Notes: generated by a model not told the origin, from the sequence alone. A DNA stretch of 64,000 nucleotides from Asparagus officinalis (GCF_001876935.1 NC_033796.1:101498035-101562034), one strand, 5' to 3'. Numbered from the stretch's first letter, positions 46,001 to 59,900 are shown. Numbers and translations are program-made.

Positions 46001-46710
46001 CTGGAGGTTGTAGTTTCACCCGACTCTCTCCGTCGGATCTCCTCACTGAGAACCAAATCACGAACGTCGTCGAACTTCAACTTTTTGTTTCCCGACGAGC
46101 TACTCACTGCCGTGACTGTAGCGTTCCAACTCTCTAGTAGGGAAGACAATAGTATCAACGCCCGAACTTCCTCATCAAACTCGATTCCAACTGAACTCAA
46201 TTGGGTTGTGACCGTGTTGAGTTCATTGAGGTGTTGTGCTACTGACGCGCCTTCCGCCATTCTCAGATTGAATAACTGCCGCATCAAATGAACTTTGTTC
46301 GCGGCTGATGGCTTCTCATACATGTTTGAGAGTGCTGCCATAAGACCCGCCGTGGTCTTCTCCTTCGCTATGTTGAACGCAACATTGCGAGTCAACGTCA
46401 ATCTGATAACTCTGAGGGCTTGTCTATCTAGAAGGCTCCACTCATCTGCCTTCATAGAATCCGGCTTCTTCCCCAATAGTGGTTGATACAGATTTTTCTG
46501 ATACAGATAATCCTCTATCTGCATTTTCCAGAATCCGAAATCTGTTCCATCAAATTTCTCAAGTCTCATTTTTGCCTCATCCGGCTTCTTCCCCAATAGT
46601 GGTTGATACAGATTTTTCTGATACAGATAATCCTCTATCTGTATTTTCCAGAATCCGAAATCTGTTCCATCAAACTTCTCAAGTCTCAGCTTTCCTTCAT
46701 CTCCGGCCAT
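43020..46710 (-). pseudogene. Copia-2 gag-pol polyprotein, nearly complete but with an integrase deletion
   Basis: Starts at ATG 46710 (MAGDEGKLRLEKFDG) and ends at TAG 43020-43022. Order: gag with a duplicated N-terminal segment; frameshift near 46045; zinc knuckle CWNCGKTGHYKNQC; protease with WVLDSGASFHAT; integrase; RT with the intact LLLYVDDMLVAG box (about 43985-43960); RNase H with DADFGG, STTEAEYVA and SDSQSAIHLA. Integrase lacks its HHCC zinc finger and first catalytic Asp: the frame jumps from the post-protease segment ...ISVAAGNE straight to VFEAFRRWKAM, a loss of roughly 110 residues. The second Asp (LRTDNGSEYE) and the Glu (NGVAERMNRT) remain. Single stops lie at about 44667 (before EPDAPAP) and about 43535 (in place of the W of a KWILRYLRG-type motif). 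RT looks competent; integrase is not. Confidence 0.9.
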
Positions 46711-46763
46711 GGCTCTCACTTGAATCTGACTTCCTCTAGAACGTTTCACGCTCTGATACCAGT

Positions 46764-47117
46764 TGTTGGGAATTTAACGCCAAAATCCCTAATGCAACAG
46801 AAACGCAGAATAGAAAAAGGTACACCAAGTTTTAACGAGGTTCGGCAACTATCTACATCCTCGGGAACCACACAATTAATTTCTTATTGATCTTAACAAG
46901 AAATTACAATTCAGAGCGAATCTCAAACTGAGATTCCTCAATAAATTCCAATCTTTACTGTAGCTACAGTAAGATTCTATCACTTCTTAAATACCCCTCT
47001 TAACTTCTTTCTCCCCTCTTCTATTTCTTCCTTAATGATTTCACTTTTGAAATCACGAGAGAGAGAGAGCCCTGGAGAATAAATCGCGACAAAGGGGAGG
47101 AGTGAGCCGCCGCCAGG

Positions 47118-47192
<75 letters not shown>

Positions 47193-47596
47193 CTTCAGCA
47201 CACACCCTAGCTAGGGTTTCGGGTTCCCTTTTATAGGGGGAAACACACTGACAGTCTGGCGATAGGCTGTCGCCAGCCGAGCGGGGTGCCCAAACTTGTC
47301 TGCGGGCGAGTTTTAATCTCGCCAGTTCGAGAAGTCACCAGCCACGAAGAATCTGCCTGCTCGAGCTTTGCCTGATCAACTCGCCTATTGTCGACCACGA
47401 AATCGCCTGCAACGATTCGCTCGAACTCGCGCTCGTCCGTTCAAACTCGCCCACGAGCTCGCCTGCGTCGATCTCGCCTACAAGAAGTTCGCCTGCGCTC
47501 GAGAGCTTTGCCTGCAGCTGCCATCGACCTCGCCTGAGCTTCGTCCACGCTGGATAAACTCGCCTGCAAGGTTTGATTCTACACCCGATCTCAACG
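46764..47596 (-). repeat. 5' LTR of copia-2
   Basis: 833 bp, partner of 42172-42939. It is longer mainly because of a (GA)n run at 47124-47187, which is only a few units long in the other LTR. Ends CTCAAC rather than CTCAACA. Confidence 0.9.
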
Positions 47597-50358
47597 ATTC
47601 GATGCATGATTCGACGGTATTCATAGCTCTAGTTTGCAAGTGCAGAATCGTGCTGGTTACATGTTTTGTTAGGCAAACGTGGTTCTAGGATTGAAATTTT
47701 AAAATGTGAAAACTGGTAGTATATATTCGTCTATATGTATTATATGGATGTGATTACCAAAAGCTTTTGTATGTGAATTACTATGCATGTGCATCTTCAG
47801 ATATCCTTGATATATTTGCATCATATGGTAACAGTAGAGCACTTTTTTTGAAAATATGCCGACCAATTACGGATTCATACTTGTACATATGCACATGTGT
47901 GTACACTTGTGACTCCTAGCATGTATCAGGATGATTGTTATACATAGAGAGTAGCTCTCTAGCATTATCTTCTTGTATCATTAGAAATTCGTTCTGAAAT
48001 GCCCGCCTAGGAATTCTTGTAAAATAATTATTTCTGAAAATTATACGATTAAAAATATGTCAATTAATCATATCTATTGATCAGGCATAGGAGGGTATGA
48101 TTTTTTCCTTTCAATGTATGCAAATAATCTTGCACTTAGATGATTGTGAACTGCATATATCCATGCATATATTCATGTGGACACGACATATATCCATACA
48201 TCCATGTATTTCACTTGTATGATTGTGAACTGGCATGTAACCATACATATATTCATGCGAAAGTGAATGGGTTAGTGTGTGCGTGTGTGCTTATTTGTGG
48301 AGACCAGTGTCTTGACATATTCATTTGCATCCCTGTATCTTCATTGTAAATCTATGTTCTCTGTGATTTCTGCTTTGGTTTGGATATGTTAATCACAACA
48401 GAGAGTTATTTGTTCATTCATTTATATGTTCGCAAGTACGGATAGAATGGGTGCACCTCTCATACTACTTTTCTTCATCTCAATGTTATTTGAACAATAT
48501 TTTTAACCGAATATTTCTAATTTTTTGATGATTTCTTATGAATGCATTAGGGTTTAGCAATTTTGATGGATTCTTTGCTAATTCAAGTAAGGAGTGCTTG
48601 TCTCATCTCAAAGGTACAAAATTTTCATTTTATTGAGAATTCTGTTCTTTTTATTTAGTGTATACTTGATTATGATGCATTTCTAAATGCATTTCTTACT
48701 CATACTCTAATAACATTGGCATATCTTCCATTTCTTTTTATTTAGTTTCTAAATGCATTTCTTACTCATATTCTAATAGTGTGGAAATCAAAAGTTCCTT
48801 TTGCTTCATTTACATGCTTATATTAGAGTGCAAAACCACGATGTAACAAGTTTTCAATTTGACAAACTCCCAATATATGGTGGAGTAGAGCTTAATGCAA
48901 TCCCACTATCATTTCAAATTAACTCCATCCGGCATCTTGTTTAGAAATTCCGTTAGCTACTATATATCAAAGCTGATATATTAACAAAATATTAAAGAGA
49001 CAGAAGTGCATGGATACGCACGCTTAATAATATAGCAGGGGTAAAGATAGGTGCATACTGATCAATATTTACTTTGTTGAACCTAAAGAGCTTGATTCTC
49101 GGGAACCAGTGCCATAGCGTCCAAGTGAAATAATTAGACATTGAATATTCAATGTAATTTTAGAAAATTAGGGGAAAGAGCAAGGGAGTTTCTTGTAGAT
49201 TTAATCCCAAGTGAGTAATAAATAGTACACAGACTATGTAACACCATCTTCCCCCATTGTTTAGTGCAGAAGCTTGAGACTATTTCGTTTTAAAGGACTA
49301 AATAGTCCCACTGGTATCCTCCTAAATTTTGAACCAAACACATGGCTACGTTATTCTAAAGGTTAACGGTAAAAAGTTCAGCTTTTTTCCCTCGTTTGAA
49401 AGATGATCTACTCAATGGTAAAAAAATTATTGATCTGCTCATTTTCTCTTCAAAGCATTGGCTATTTTTATCACTTGTATACATGCTTATCTTATTCAGT
49501 CTCACTTATCCGACATTTTTGTTTAATTTGTTAGCTTGTTAGCTTGATTAAAAAAAATTATTGATCTGCTTATTTTTTTTGTAGGTTCTGGGCTCATATC
49601 GTGATGGCATATGAATTACTCTTTTGTTGCTGCAGATAGGGTTTATCATACAAGAACTTCTGAATCCTCAGTTGTAATTTCTTTACATCAAGGATACTTC
49701 TCTTCTCACATGCTATTCAGTTTGCAACTCTTTATATTTTTTTAATTAACATTTCTCTTGGTATATCAAAGACCAAATTGACTATGTAATTGTCAGTTGT
49801 ACATGCATTTGAGAAGATAATGAAATTGTTACTTATTTGCCCTGATATCAACTTATTCTCACTTTGAATATGTATGAAATATGAAACAAGCCTCACGTGT
49901 TTTCCAGCTTGGATATCTGTGAAATATGCAATGGTAATGTATTATTTAGATGTTTTTTTTAAGATACTTGATATGTTTTTAGAGTTTTCTTCATTTTTAT
50001 TTTGTTGAAACTCTTGCAAGTTATGGTGGGCAATGAATTTGAAAACTTAGCAAATGTAGCTATCATCGTCAAAATTATCTATATTTGTGTTTTTTGGTTA
50101 CTATTTTACACATCTCCATTGCATTTGATATAAACAAAATGAGTTAAGAGAATAAATTTGTATCAATTTTAAATTCAAATTCATGTATAATAAAGTACCC
50201 AAACATTAGATTTTGAAATCAAAGATTTCAAATCCTTTCATTTAATAAAGATATCCAAACAAAAGATTTCTTAAATCATGGATTTCAAATCCTAAATTTA
50301 AAATCCCTTGATTTTAAATCAACTTCCCAAATCCAAATCAAAGTTCCCAAACGCAGCC
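47597..50358. other. Interior and right end of the Harbinger-like element
   Basis: AT-rich, intron-like sequence with no long ORF. Two short stretches flanked by splice-like sites, GGTTTAGCAATTTTGATGG at about 48550-48614 (followed by AAAG|GTACAA) and about 49584-49638, could be further captured exons, but I cannot identify them. The last ~170 bp (50190-50358) are the inverted counterpart of 41539-41700. Confidence 0.45.
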
Positions 50359-50361
50359 TAA

Positions 50362-50925
50362 GTAAATTTCAATTTGATTTTTTAATAATATTTAAATTCA
50401 CGAATGAAAATTATTACTTTATAATTCTGATGTATATATTTACAATTTTAATAGTTGGTTACAAAGACTGTTTGGAACATGTAGAGTCTCAAAGATAATA
50501 TATAAATTAATCTAAACGATTTGATGATGATGACAATAAGAACACCATGCGTGCAATAATACAAGAATAATGGATCAAATTTAAAATAAACATTTGGTAA
50601 ATAAGAGAACCAATAAAAGCTCAAATTTGATTCGTTTAATAAAGGATTACTAATATTTTTTTGAATTTTCTGAAATAGTTAAATGATCTATTAAATGATA
50701 GTTACTGGATCAAATCAGACGGCTAAACTAGACGGCTGATCTTTTACGAGCGGATCTCAAAAGTTAACTAACTGGATTCAATAGCGCGTGCATCGAGCCC
50801 GCGCCTATAAATACCCCGCAATCAAAATTTTTAGAATTCGAAAATTTACCGTCTCGCTTTAGCGCGCGCGAATAGAAAATTTTCAGAAAAAAACTTGCGA
50901 TCTGCGTTCTATTCTTTGGCGATCG
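50362..50925 (+). promoter_or_regulatory. DMC1 upstream region
   Basis: About 560 bp between the Harbinger-like element and the DMC1 start codon. The far half is AT-rich; the near half has TAGCGCGTGC and TTTAGCGCGCGCG, which resemble E2F-type or CG-rich motifs, on either side of a TATA box. Because the transposon ends only ~560 bp upstream, the promoter must be compact or use transposon-derived sequence. Confidence 0.45.
50806..50813 (+). promoter_or_regulatory. TATA box of DMC1
   Basis: TATAAATA, 113-120 bp before the start codon. With the usual 30-bp spacing, transcription would start near 50840 and leave a leader of about 85 bases. Confidence 0.6.
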
Positions 50926-53900
50926 ATGGCGATGAGGTACGATGATCAGCAGCAGCTCCAGCTCCAGGTCTTGGATCGAGAGGACGCCGATTACGAGGAG
51001 GATTGCTTCGAATCCATCGATAAATGTAAGATTTCTCTACAGTTTTGCTCGGTTTTCCTCTTTGACAGTCGATTCTGGATAGTTCTCGCTTGTTTGGAGT
51101 GGATCTATGAAGATCGTTTGAATATTTAGCAATCTCTGGTAGAGATTAAAATTTTGAGAGATTTTGACTTACTTTTACGTTTTTTTACTTGTTTTGATGC
51201 GATTAATTTGAGATCCGAGTAGAATTTAGTTCGATTTGGTGTTTAATCTCGATGTCGAGTGAGTTTTTGAAGATCGTTAGAGGATTTTGAAATCCCTTGA
51301 CGGTTGAGGGATTTTGACTTCGTTTTACTTTTTTTCTTGTTTTTGTGTGATTTATTTAAGATCGGCGTAGAATTTAGATCTATTAGTGGTTGAATTGAAT
51401 ACAATAGAGATCAGGTATCAAAGAGCATGCTGTTTCTTTGATATTTCTCCTGTTTTTGAGCGAATTTCAGAACATCGTTCTAAGATCTCAAACTCCCTAG
51501 GCATTTGAGAGATTTCGAGCTCCTTTTGCATTTTTCTTCTTGTTTTGATATGATTTCTTTGAGATCAGGTCAGCTTGATTGGTGTTCGATCGACTTGTCA
51601 AATATCATTTCTGTAATTTTCCCTGAATTTGATGTTCAATGTTTGATTCGAATTTCCTCTCACTTTTTTTGGGACTATCCAGAGTATTTCTTAGTGAACA
51701 GATCCCGGACGAATTTAGATCCATTTGATCTGTTAATTGTCTTAACTAGAAGTTGATCTCAGTTCAAAGCTAATTTCTTCTCAATTTCAGGTGCTTTTCT
51801 ATCTGTCATCCTGAAAAAAATTCCAATCTCTTTGATCTGCAGTGATTTCTCAAGGAATCAATGCTGGAGACGTCAAGAAGCTCCAGGATGCAGGGATCTA
51901 TACTTGCAATGGCCTGATGATGCATACGAAGAAGGTTCTTTGTCAATCTATAGTTTTTGAAACCTAAAAGAGTCATGATACTAGTAGCGTTGTTCGCTGA
52001 TCGCTTCATTTTGACCTAATCGCAGAGTCTAACGGGGATCAAAGGTTTATCCGAAGCAAAAGTTGATAAGATCTGTGAAGCCGCCGAAAAGATAGTGGTT
52101 GGAGCTCGATTTCTTGCTTAAAACATTTTCTATAACTTGACTCTGTGATTGATTCTTTGGATAACTGATATCTTTTCCCCCAAATAAATTTGGATTTCAG
52201 AGCAGCGGTTACATCACTGGGAGCGATCTCATGCTCAAAGTAAGTTCTGCTGCTCCTAACTAAAGAAGTTTCCGTTGTGGAGTTGGACGATCTTTAATGT
52301 CGAAATTCTAAGATCTTCATCCTTATCTACTTTTTGATGGCTCAGATCGCTCTTAGACAATAGAGATTTCTTGAATAGCTGACTGTTGATACAATTTCTT
52401 TGTTCTAATCTTTTCAATGTATTGAGACAAAATGTTGGATTTAACTTTCAGTCGTTTACTTATTATCATGTATCATTTCTCCTCTACAGCGGAAAGCAGT
52501 GATTAAAATCACCACAGGCAGCAATGCTCTTGATGAACTTCTTGGCGGTAAAATCGTTAGTTTGGCCTTTTAATAAGGAATCAATGGATTTACCATCGGA
52601 CTGAGATTCTCTGCATAAAATTTTATTCCCATGATTTGAATAGATTTTTTTGACGAGCTATGTACTTATATGGACCCCACATCGTAAATATATGAATCGT
52701 ATATGCTAATTGAATTCCCTTTAAAATTGTGAAGGTGGAATTGAGACACTTCAAATCACTGAAGCATTTGGAGAATTTCGGTTAGATACTTCACTTGTTC
52801 AATCAATTAACAGTAACCACACTGTTGAGTGATGTTTAAAAAAAAAAACTTGGGACATTGCAGCTCAGGAAAGACCCAGCTGGCTCATACTCTCTGCGTC
52901 TCAACACAGGTTCATCACTTTATATGGCGCCTGAAATTCACAAGGCATAGAATCATGTAAACTCCATCTGAATGCCTACTTGTTCTGCAGCTTCCAATCT
53001 CTATGCACGGAGGCAATGGGAAAGTTGCTTACATTGATACCGAAGGAACATTGTATCCTTAACCTTCTCATAATTATGTATAACAGTATTCAGGGGCAAT
53101 GTATTAAAGTACACTTGCAGCTGGCCTTAATTACATTTCTTAGCCGGCCTGAAAGGATTGTTCCTATTGCTGAGCGATTTGGGATGGATGCTAACGCTGT
53201 TCTTGACAACGTAAGACCTAGGTTTATTTCTTCATTTTCTAAAAGTTCATTGGAAAGAATCATGTGATTTTGTGGTACTTTCATGGGGGAAGATTATATA
53301 TGCGCGGGCATACACATATGAACACCAGTACAATTTGCTGTTAGGACTTGCTGCAAAAATGTCTGAAGAACCATTCAGGCTCCTGGTAAACAACTTCTTA
53401 AATGTTAATGCTGTGTATAATTTAAGTTCCATTGGAAGATTATATTAAGGTCTGGATGGCTCCCTGATTTCATTTTCAGATTGTGGACTCGATCATTGCT
53501 CTATTCAGAGTGGATTTCTGCGGAAGGGGAGAACTTGCAGACCGCCAGGTATTTATTTTCTCTGATTATTATATCTCCTACTAAGTAATAAGCGATCAAT
53601 CTAAAAGCTAAACTAATGTGTCCTGCACATGTAATTGAACCTTAATTATAAACTAAATTTGAATCAGAAATAAACCTGTATAATAAGATAGTTTTACAGT
53701 TTCTTCAAGGTGAAAGAATCCAGAGTTCTTATGCTCTTTCAAACATTTCAACATGTGATGTGGTTTGGTGAGGGTTAAACGATAAACGCATCTACATTAG
53801 GGTTCAAACTTCAAGGGAGAGAGGTAGATCAGTAAATTCTATAATCTGAATGTTAGGGTAAATTTCAGAAAAGAAAACCCCCTGAACTTTTGGGTCAATT

Positions 53901-56900
53901 GCACGAAAGGCCATGAACTTTGAAAATTAGAGAAATCCCCTAAACTTTTGGGAATTTCACAAAGCCCTTACGAGCTTTCGAAAAATTTCCACTTACTGAA
54001 ATACCACTTCTACAAAATAACCTCCACCTCTCTCAATAAAACCATAAAACAATCTCCCTCCCCATCCTTTTCATGTTTTCCTTTATTCTCTCTTCATGTT
54101 GCCCCATATTTTGATTAAACTTTTGGAAAGCTCAGGTCGTTTTGTAAAACCCCCCAAGTTGTGGTGTCTTCTCTAATTTTTAAAATTCAATATTGTTCTG
54201 TGCAAACCACCTCAAAATTTGGGGGAGTGTTCTGAAATTTTTTCTAGTTGTTACTTATAAATATAAGCTGAGTTTAGCTTCTTATTGTTGGGAAAACTCG
54301 GTCTTTCCCGCCTCATGAAGTTAAGATAGACACTTATAAATTAAGATAGTAATTAGAACACAAGAGTTTATGGTCCTCCAATATGGAGGTTCTTCCACTA
54401 CACAAAAAATAGTAGGATTACAAGAATTTATATTTTACAAAATTATCTCACTTCGGTTGCTCACTCGAGCTTGAGGATTAGAACTCTGAAGCTATTTTAC
54501 TTCTCTCTCAAAGAGACTCTCTAACTCTCTATATTAGAGGTTTTCTCTCACTCTAGGAAGTGGATTGTTTTCTTGTCTTGGATGGATAGGAATGAAAGCT
54601 TCCACCCCTATTTATACTATTCCACCATCATAATGAGTGGTGGGGATTAATTTGATCTAAGGGTGAAGATTAGCTCTCTAGAATTCTTCACACATCTTTA
54701 CTTTCTAGAGATTTCTAAGGAATCTCTACACTCCTCCATTCTATTCCAGAAGGCTCCCCACATCTCTAGAATATTCTAGAGGATTCCACACGCTTCTAGA
54801 GAATTCTACACTTCTCTAGAGTTCTCCAGAAAGTTCTGGAATTTTCTAGAATCTTCCCAATTAAGAAGGGATCCCAACAAATCTCCCCCTCTTGACTTAA
54901 TTAGGAGGTAGTAGCAAACCAGCACGTTGACAACAATCTTCAAACTTCTTGGATGATATTACCTTAGTCATCATGTCTAACCAGTTTTCATCTGTGTGAA
55001 CCTTGTCAAGATGTATGTGCTTTTCTTCGAGAGCTCCTCGGATTCAGTGATATCGTGTATCAATGTGCTTTGTGCGGGAATGAAAAGTTGAATTCTTTGC
55101 TAAGTAAATTGTACTTTGGTTGTGACACTTCAAGACATACCTGTCTTGATCTACTCCCAGCTCAAGCAACAAATTCTTCATCCACAGCATCTCCTTGCAA
55201 GCTTCAGTAGCTGCGATGTACTCTGCCTTAGTAGTGGACAATGCAACACACGTTGTAACTTTGATTGCCAGGAAACAGCTCCAACTGCAAAAGTAGTTAG
55301 GAATCCTAATGTTGATTTCCTAGAATCAATGTCACCGGCCAAGTCTGTATCTATGTATCCTTCTAGCACATGTCTTCCATTTCCAAAGCATAAATACTTC
55401 TTGGAAGTGCCGCGTAGATACCGAATGATCCATTTGACTGCAACTCAGTGTTCCTTCCTCGGATTAGCCAAGAAACGACTAACAACACCAACTGCATAGG
55501 CGATATCGGGTCTTGTGCATATCATTGCATACATGAGACTGACTGCTACAGATGAATATGAAATCATCTTCATTTCCTCCATTTCTTTCTTACTTGTGGG
55601 ACTTTGCTTCGAGCTCATCTTGAAGTGTCCAGCAAGCAGTGTGTTGACCGGCTTTGCTTTGTGCATGTTGAATCTTTCTAGCACCTTCTAAATGTACCTC
55701 TCTTGGGATAGCCATAGCAACTCTTTTGATCTATCAGGAGTGATCCCCATCCCAAAGATTTGTCTAGCTAGTCCTAAATCTTTCATGGCAAAGCTCTTGC
55801 TTAGATCTTTCTTCAAAGTAGTTATTTTTATGCGATCTTGTCCAACAATCAACATATCATCAACATAGAGTGGAAGTATGAGAAAATCACCACCTGCATA
55901 CCTCTTTATGAAGACACAATGATCGCTCTCCTTCCTTTTGAAATCATGTTTTTCTATGAAAGAGTCGAACTTCTTGTATCGTTGCCTAGGTGTTTGCTTA
56001 AGACCATATAAACTCTTCGTTAGGCGGTACACCAAATTTTCTTTGCCTGGAACTTTAGACCCCTCAGGCTGCTTCATGTAGATCTCTTCCTCTAGATCAC
56101 CATGAAGGAATGTTGTTTTGACATCGAGCTGCTCGATCTCTAGGTCTTGCACTGCTGCTAAGCTAAGAACAACTTGGATGGATGACATCTTTACCACTGA
56201 AGAGAATATTTCTTCAAAGTTAATGCCTTTTTCTTGACCGAATCCTTTTATGACCAACTGAGCTTTGTAGCGGGGCTTGGAGCTACTGTCTTCGGCCTTG
56301 ATTCGATACACCCACTTATTCCTCAAGACTCGTCTCCCTTTTGGTAGTTCCATTAGTTCATAAGTGTTATTCTTGTGTAAGGATTGCATCTCCTCTTGCA
56401 TGGCTCTTATTCACTCCACTTTATGACTGTTAGTTATGGCCTCCTTATAACTTTGAAGCTCCCCCTCATCGGTGAGCATCGCAAACTCCTCTGTGCTATA
56501 TCGGGAAGATGACCTTCGATCCCTTGAAGATCGTCTCAACTAGAGCGTTAGTGGAAAGCTAGACCGAGGTTCTTCCTGAACTGGCTCATCATGAGTCTTC
56601 TGGTTGTTTTGCTCTAGGATAGGCTCATGATCTTCAGCATCATTGTTTTCAGGTGTGACATTATCCTCACGTCGGACCGGTGTAAGGTCTATGCTCTTGC
56701 TGCTTCTCAATCTTGGCCTCTCCGATTTCTGGATGTCTTCAATTGTATGATCTTCGAAGAATACAATGCCTCGGCTTCGGATGATCTTCTTGTTGATTGG
56801 ATCCCAAAATCGGTACCCGAACTCATCCTTAGGATAACGAAGATAGATGCATTCCTTAGTTTTTCCATTGAGTTTGGCTCGCTCGTCTTTGGGGATGTGA

Positions 56901-59900
56901 ACAAATGCTCTGCATCCGAACACCTTGAGATGGTTGTAAGAAGCTCTTTGCCTGACCAAACCTCCTCTGGGGATGTTTCCGTCCAAAGGAACTGATGGTG
57001 TGAGGTTGACTATGTCAACAACGGTCATCACAGCTTCTCCACAGAATGATTTGGGCAACTTGGCATGAGAGAGTACATATTGAACTCTTTCTTCAATAGT
57101 TCGGTTCATTCTCTCCGCTAGTCCATTCAACTGTGACGTCTTGGGTGGAGTCTTCTCCAACCTAATCTCATATTTCTTGCAATAGGTTTCGAAAGGACCT
57201 CTATACCCACCTTCATTGTTTGATCGCACACACTTGATCTTCCGTCCTGTCTCATGTTCCACTCGGGCATGGAACTCCTTGAATGCATCAAGTACTTGAT
57301 CCTTTGATTTAAACAGGTGTAACCACACCTTTCTTGAATGGTCATTGATGAAGGTGGAAGGTGACAAAATGCAATGCCCCACCAATGGATTTCTCAGACA
57401 TCGAGCACACGTCGGTGTGTACGAGGTCTAGAATGTTCTTTCTCCTTGTGGATGGGGAGGATCTTTGGAAAGCAACTCTATGTTGTTTTCCAGCCAAACA
57501 ATCAGCACATAGGTCAAGTGATTTACCTTTTACGTCAGGGAGGAGTTTCTTTCGAGGGAGCATGTGAAGGCCTTTCTCGCTAATGTGCCCGAGTCATTTA
57601 TGCCATATCTTCATATCATCGGTGGTGGTATTTACCTCCCATTTACAGAGTTTAGCTTGCATCACGTACAATGATCCTTCCTTCTTTCCTTGAGCCATGA
57701 TTAATTTTTTTTTGGTGAGCTTCCACTTTTCTTTTCCAAAATAATTCACCAGACCGACATCATCTAGCTTTCCAGCAGAGATAAGATTGAGACGCATGGC
57801 TGGGATGTGCCTCACATCTTTTAGGACAAGCTTGCATCCAGTGCTTGTTGTCAGGATGATGTCTTCTATCCCGATAATTTTGTTCCTATCTTGATTTCCC
57901 ATTTGCACAGTACCAAAGTCACCACTGTGGTAGGATGAGAAGAAACTTCCATGGGGAGTGATATGGAAGGAAGCACCAGAATAGATAATCCAACAACTAT
58001 CATCATAAGAAATATTTAGGATGTTATCTTCTCTAACGAGATAAAACAATTCTTCTTTTGCAGCCACGGTAATAGTGCTATTCTCTTCTTGGTTATTCGT
58101 TAGGTTGATTTGGTCTGGCTTAACATTACCGGCCTTTTGATATCTCTTGAAGGATCAACCTATGTAGCACGGACACGGATCTGACACGGCCATCCGACAC
58201 GCCGACACGAGGTAAATCCTAAAAAATACATAGAATACGTGTGTTCGACACGTGTGTCCGAGACGAACACGACACGACACGGCTTCATGTTATGCGTGTC
58301 CGTGCTTCATAGGGATCAACACTCTACTTTCTTATGGCCTATCCTTCCACAGTAGTAGCATGTAATCTTTGAGCGTGATTTGAACCGACCTCAAGATTGG
58401 TGCGGATCTCGACTCTTGCTGCGTCCACGACCTTCATTCCCACCCCGGTTCTCAACAACATTTGTCTCGGGATGGACAGGCTCACCTCATATCATTCTCT
58501 TTGCTTCTTCACCGAGAAGGCTATCACTAACGGTATCCATGGTGAGCTTTCCTTCCGGAGCTGAGTTACTAAGTGTAATCACAAGAGTATCCCAACTTTC
58601 TGGCAGGGAACTAAGGAGTAGAAGGGCTTGCAACTCATCATCAATCTTCATGTCAATTTTCGTTAGTTGATTTACGAGCCCCTTGAAATTATTCAAGTGC
58701 TCAATCATACTTTGACTATCCATATACTTCAACTTCGCCAATCGTCGAACTAAATGAGCTTTATTATGAGGTGTTTTCTTTTGAATCATGGACTCAAGCT
58801 TTGTCCATAATTCATAAGCATTTGTATAAGTAGAAACATGTTCAAAGAGAGTTTTATTAATATACTTACGAATCATAGCAACGGCCTTCCGATTTAGCAT
58901 TTCTCACTTTGCATTGCTCTTTTCTTCTACCTTGGTTTTGTGGATGATGGGCTCATGTAATTCTTACAATATAGATGATCCTCCATCATCGGCTTCTAGT
59001 ATGAGGAGTTGTTGGCCGTGAGCTTTAACATGTCTCCATCGTGAGTGAAGTTATCCTCCATCTTGAACTTCACGAGCTAACGATGACTTCGGACGAACTT
59101 GGCTTTGATACCATCATTGGGAAAACTCGATTTTTCCCGCCTCGTGAAGTTAAGATAGACACTTATAAATTAAGATAGTAATAGGAGCACAAAAGTTTAT
59201 ATTCCTCCAATATGGAGGTTCTTCCACTATACAAAAGAATAGTAGGATTACAAAAATTTATATTTTACAAAACTGTCTCACCTCGGTGGCTCACTTGAGC
59301 TCGAGGATTAGGACTCTCAAGCTATCTCACTTCTCTCTCAAAGAGGCTCTCTAACTCTCTATATTAGAGGTTTTCTCTCACTCTAGGAAGTGGATTGTTT
59401 TCTTGTTTTTGATGGATAGGAAAGAAGGCTTCCACCCCTATTTATACTACTCCACCAGCATAATGAGTGGTGGGGATTAATTTGATCCAATGGTGGAGAT
59501 TAGCTTTCTAGAATTCTCCACACATATCTTTACTTTCTAGAGATTTCTAATGAATCTCTACATTCTTCCATTCTATTCCATACTCTTTCAGAATGTTCCA
59601 GAAGGCTTCACACATCTCTAGAATATTCTAGAGGATTCCACACGCTTCTAGAGAATTCTACACTTCTCTAGAGTTCTCCAGAAAGTTCTAGAATTTTCTA
59701 GAATCTTCCCAATTAAGGAGGGATCTCAACACCTTCTTCCCCCCAACAGTAATATTTTGGAGCCCATAAAATAACAACATGAATGCTTCAATGGAGGCGG
59801 GATAGGTCCTCATGGAATGGGGGCTCGTGGGGCTTGATCTTGCCAAGGGATTAGAAGGCGATGATAGTGTTTGCGGTCGGTTTATAGGCAAACGTGCTGA

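Larger units (their letters stand above)
42172..47596 (-). mobile_element. Copia-2: relatively young Ty1/copia element
   Basis: LTRs 42172-42939 and 46764-47596, nearly identical apart from transitions and a (GA)n expansion. Primer site on - next to 46763 (ACTGGTATCAGAGCG), polypurine tract AAGTGGGGGAT next to 42940. Target duplication probably CGATC (42167-42171) versus CGATT at 47595-47599, with the last LTR bases lost. Same lineage as copia-1. It inserted in the YKT6-derived intron of the Harbinger-like element. Confidence 0.85.
41539..50358. mobile_element. PIF/Harbinger-like DNA element with captured YKT6 exon, split by copia-2
   Basis: Left terminus GGGTGTGTTTGGGAACTT (41539) and right terminus, reverse-complemented, GGCTGCGTTTGGGAACTT (ending 50358) match at about 22 of the first 25 bases. 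Both continue into ATTTAAAATC/AAATCC-rich subterminal sequence. The element is flanked by TAA on both sides (41536-41538, 50359-50361), the 3-bp target duplication typical of PIF/Harbinger. Without copia-2 it is about 3.4 kb. I recognise no transposase in it, so it is probably non-autonomous. Confidence 0.6.

Noticed and set aside
53090..53284. ORF 52980-53267 and antisense partner as separate genes
   Set aside because: They are DMC1 exons 8 and 9 read through an intron, and its shadow.
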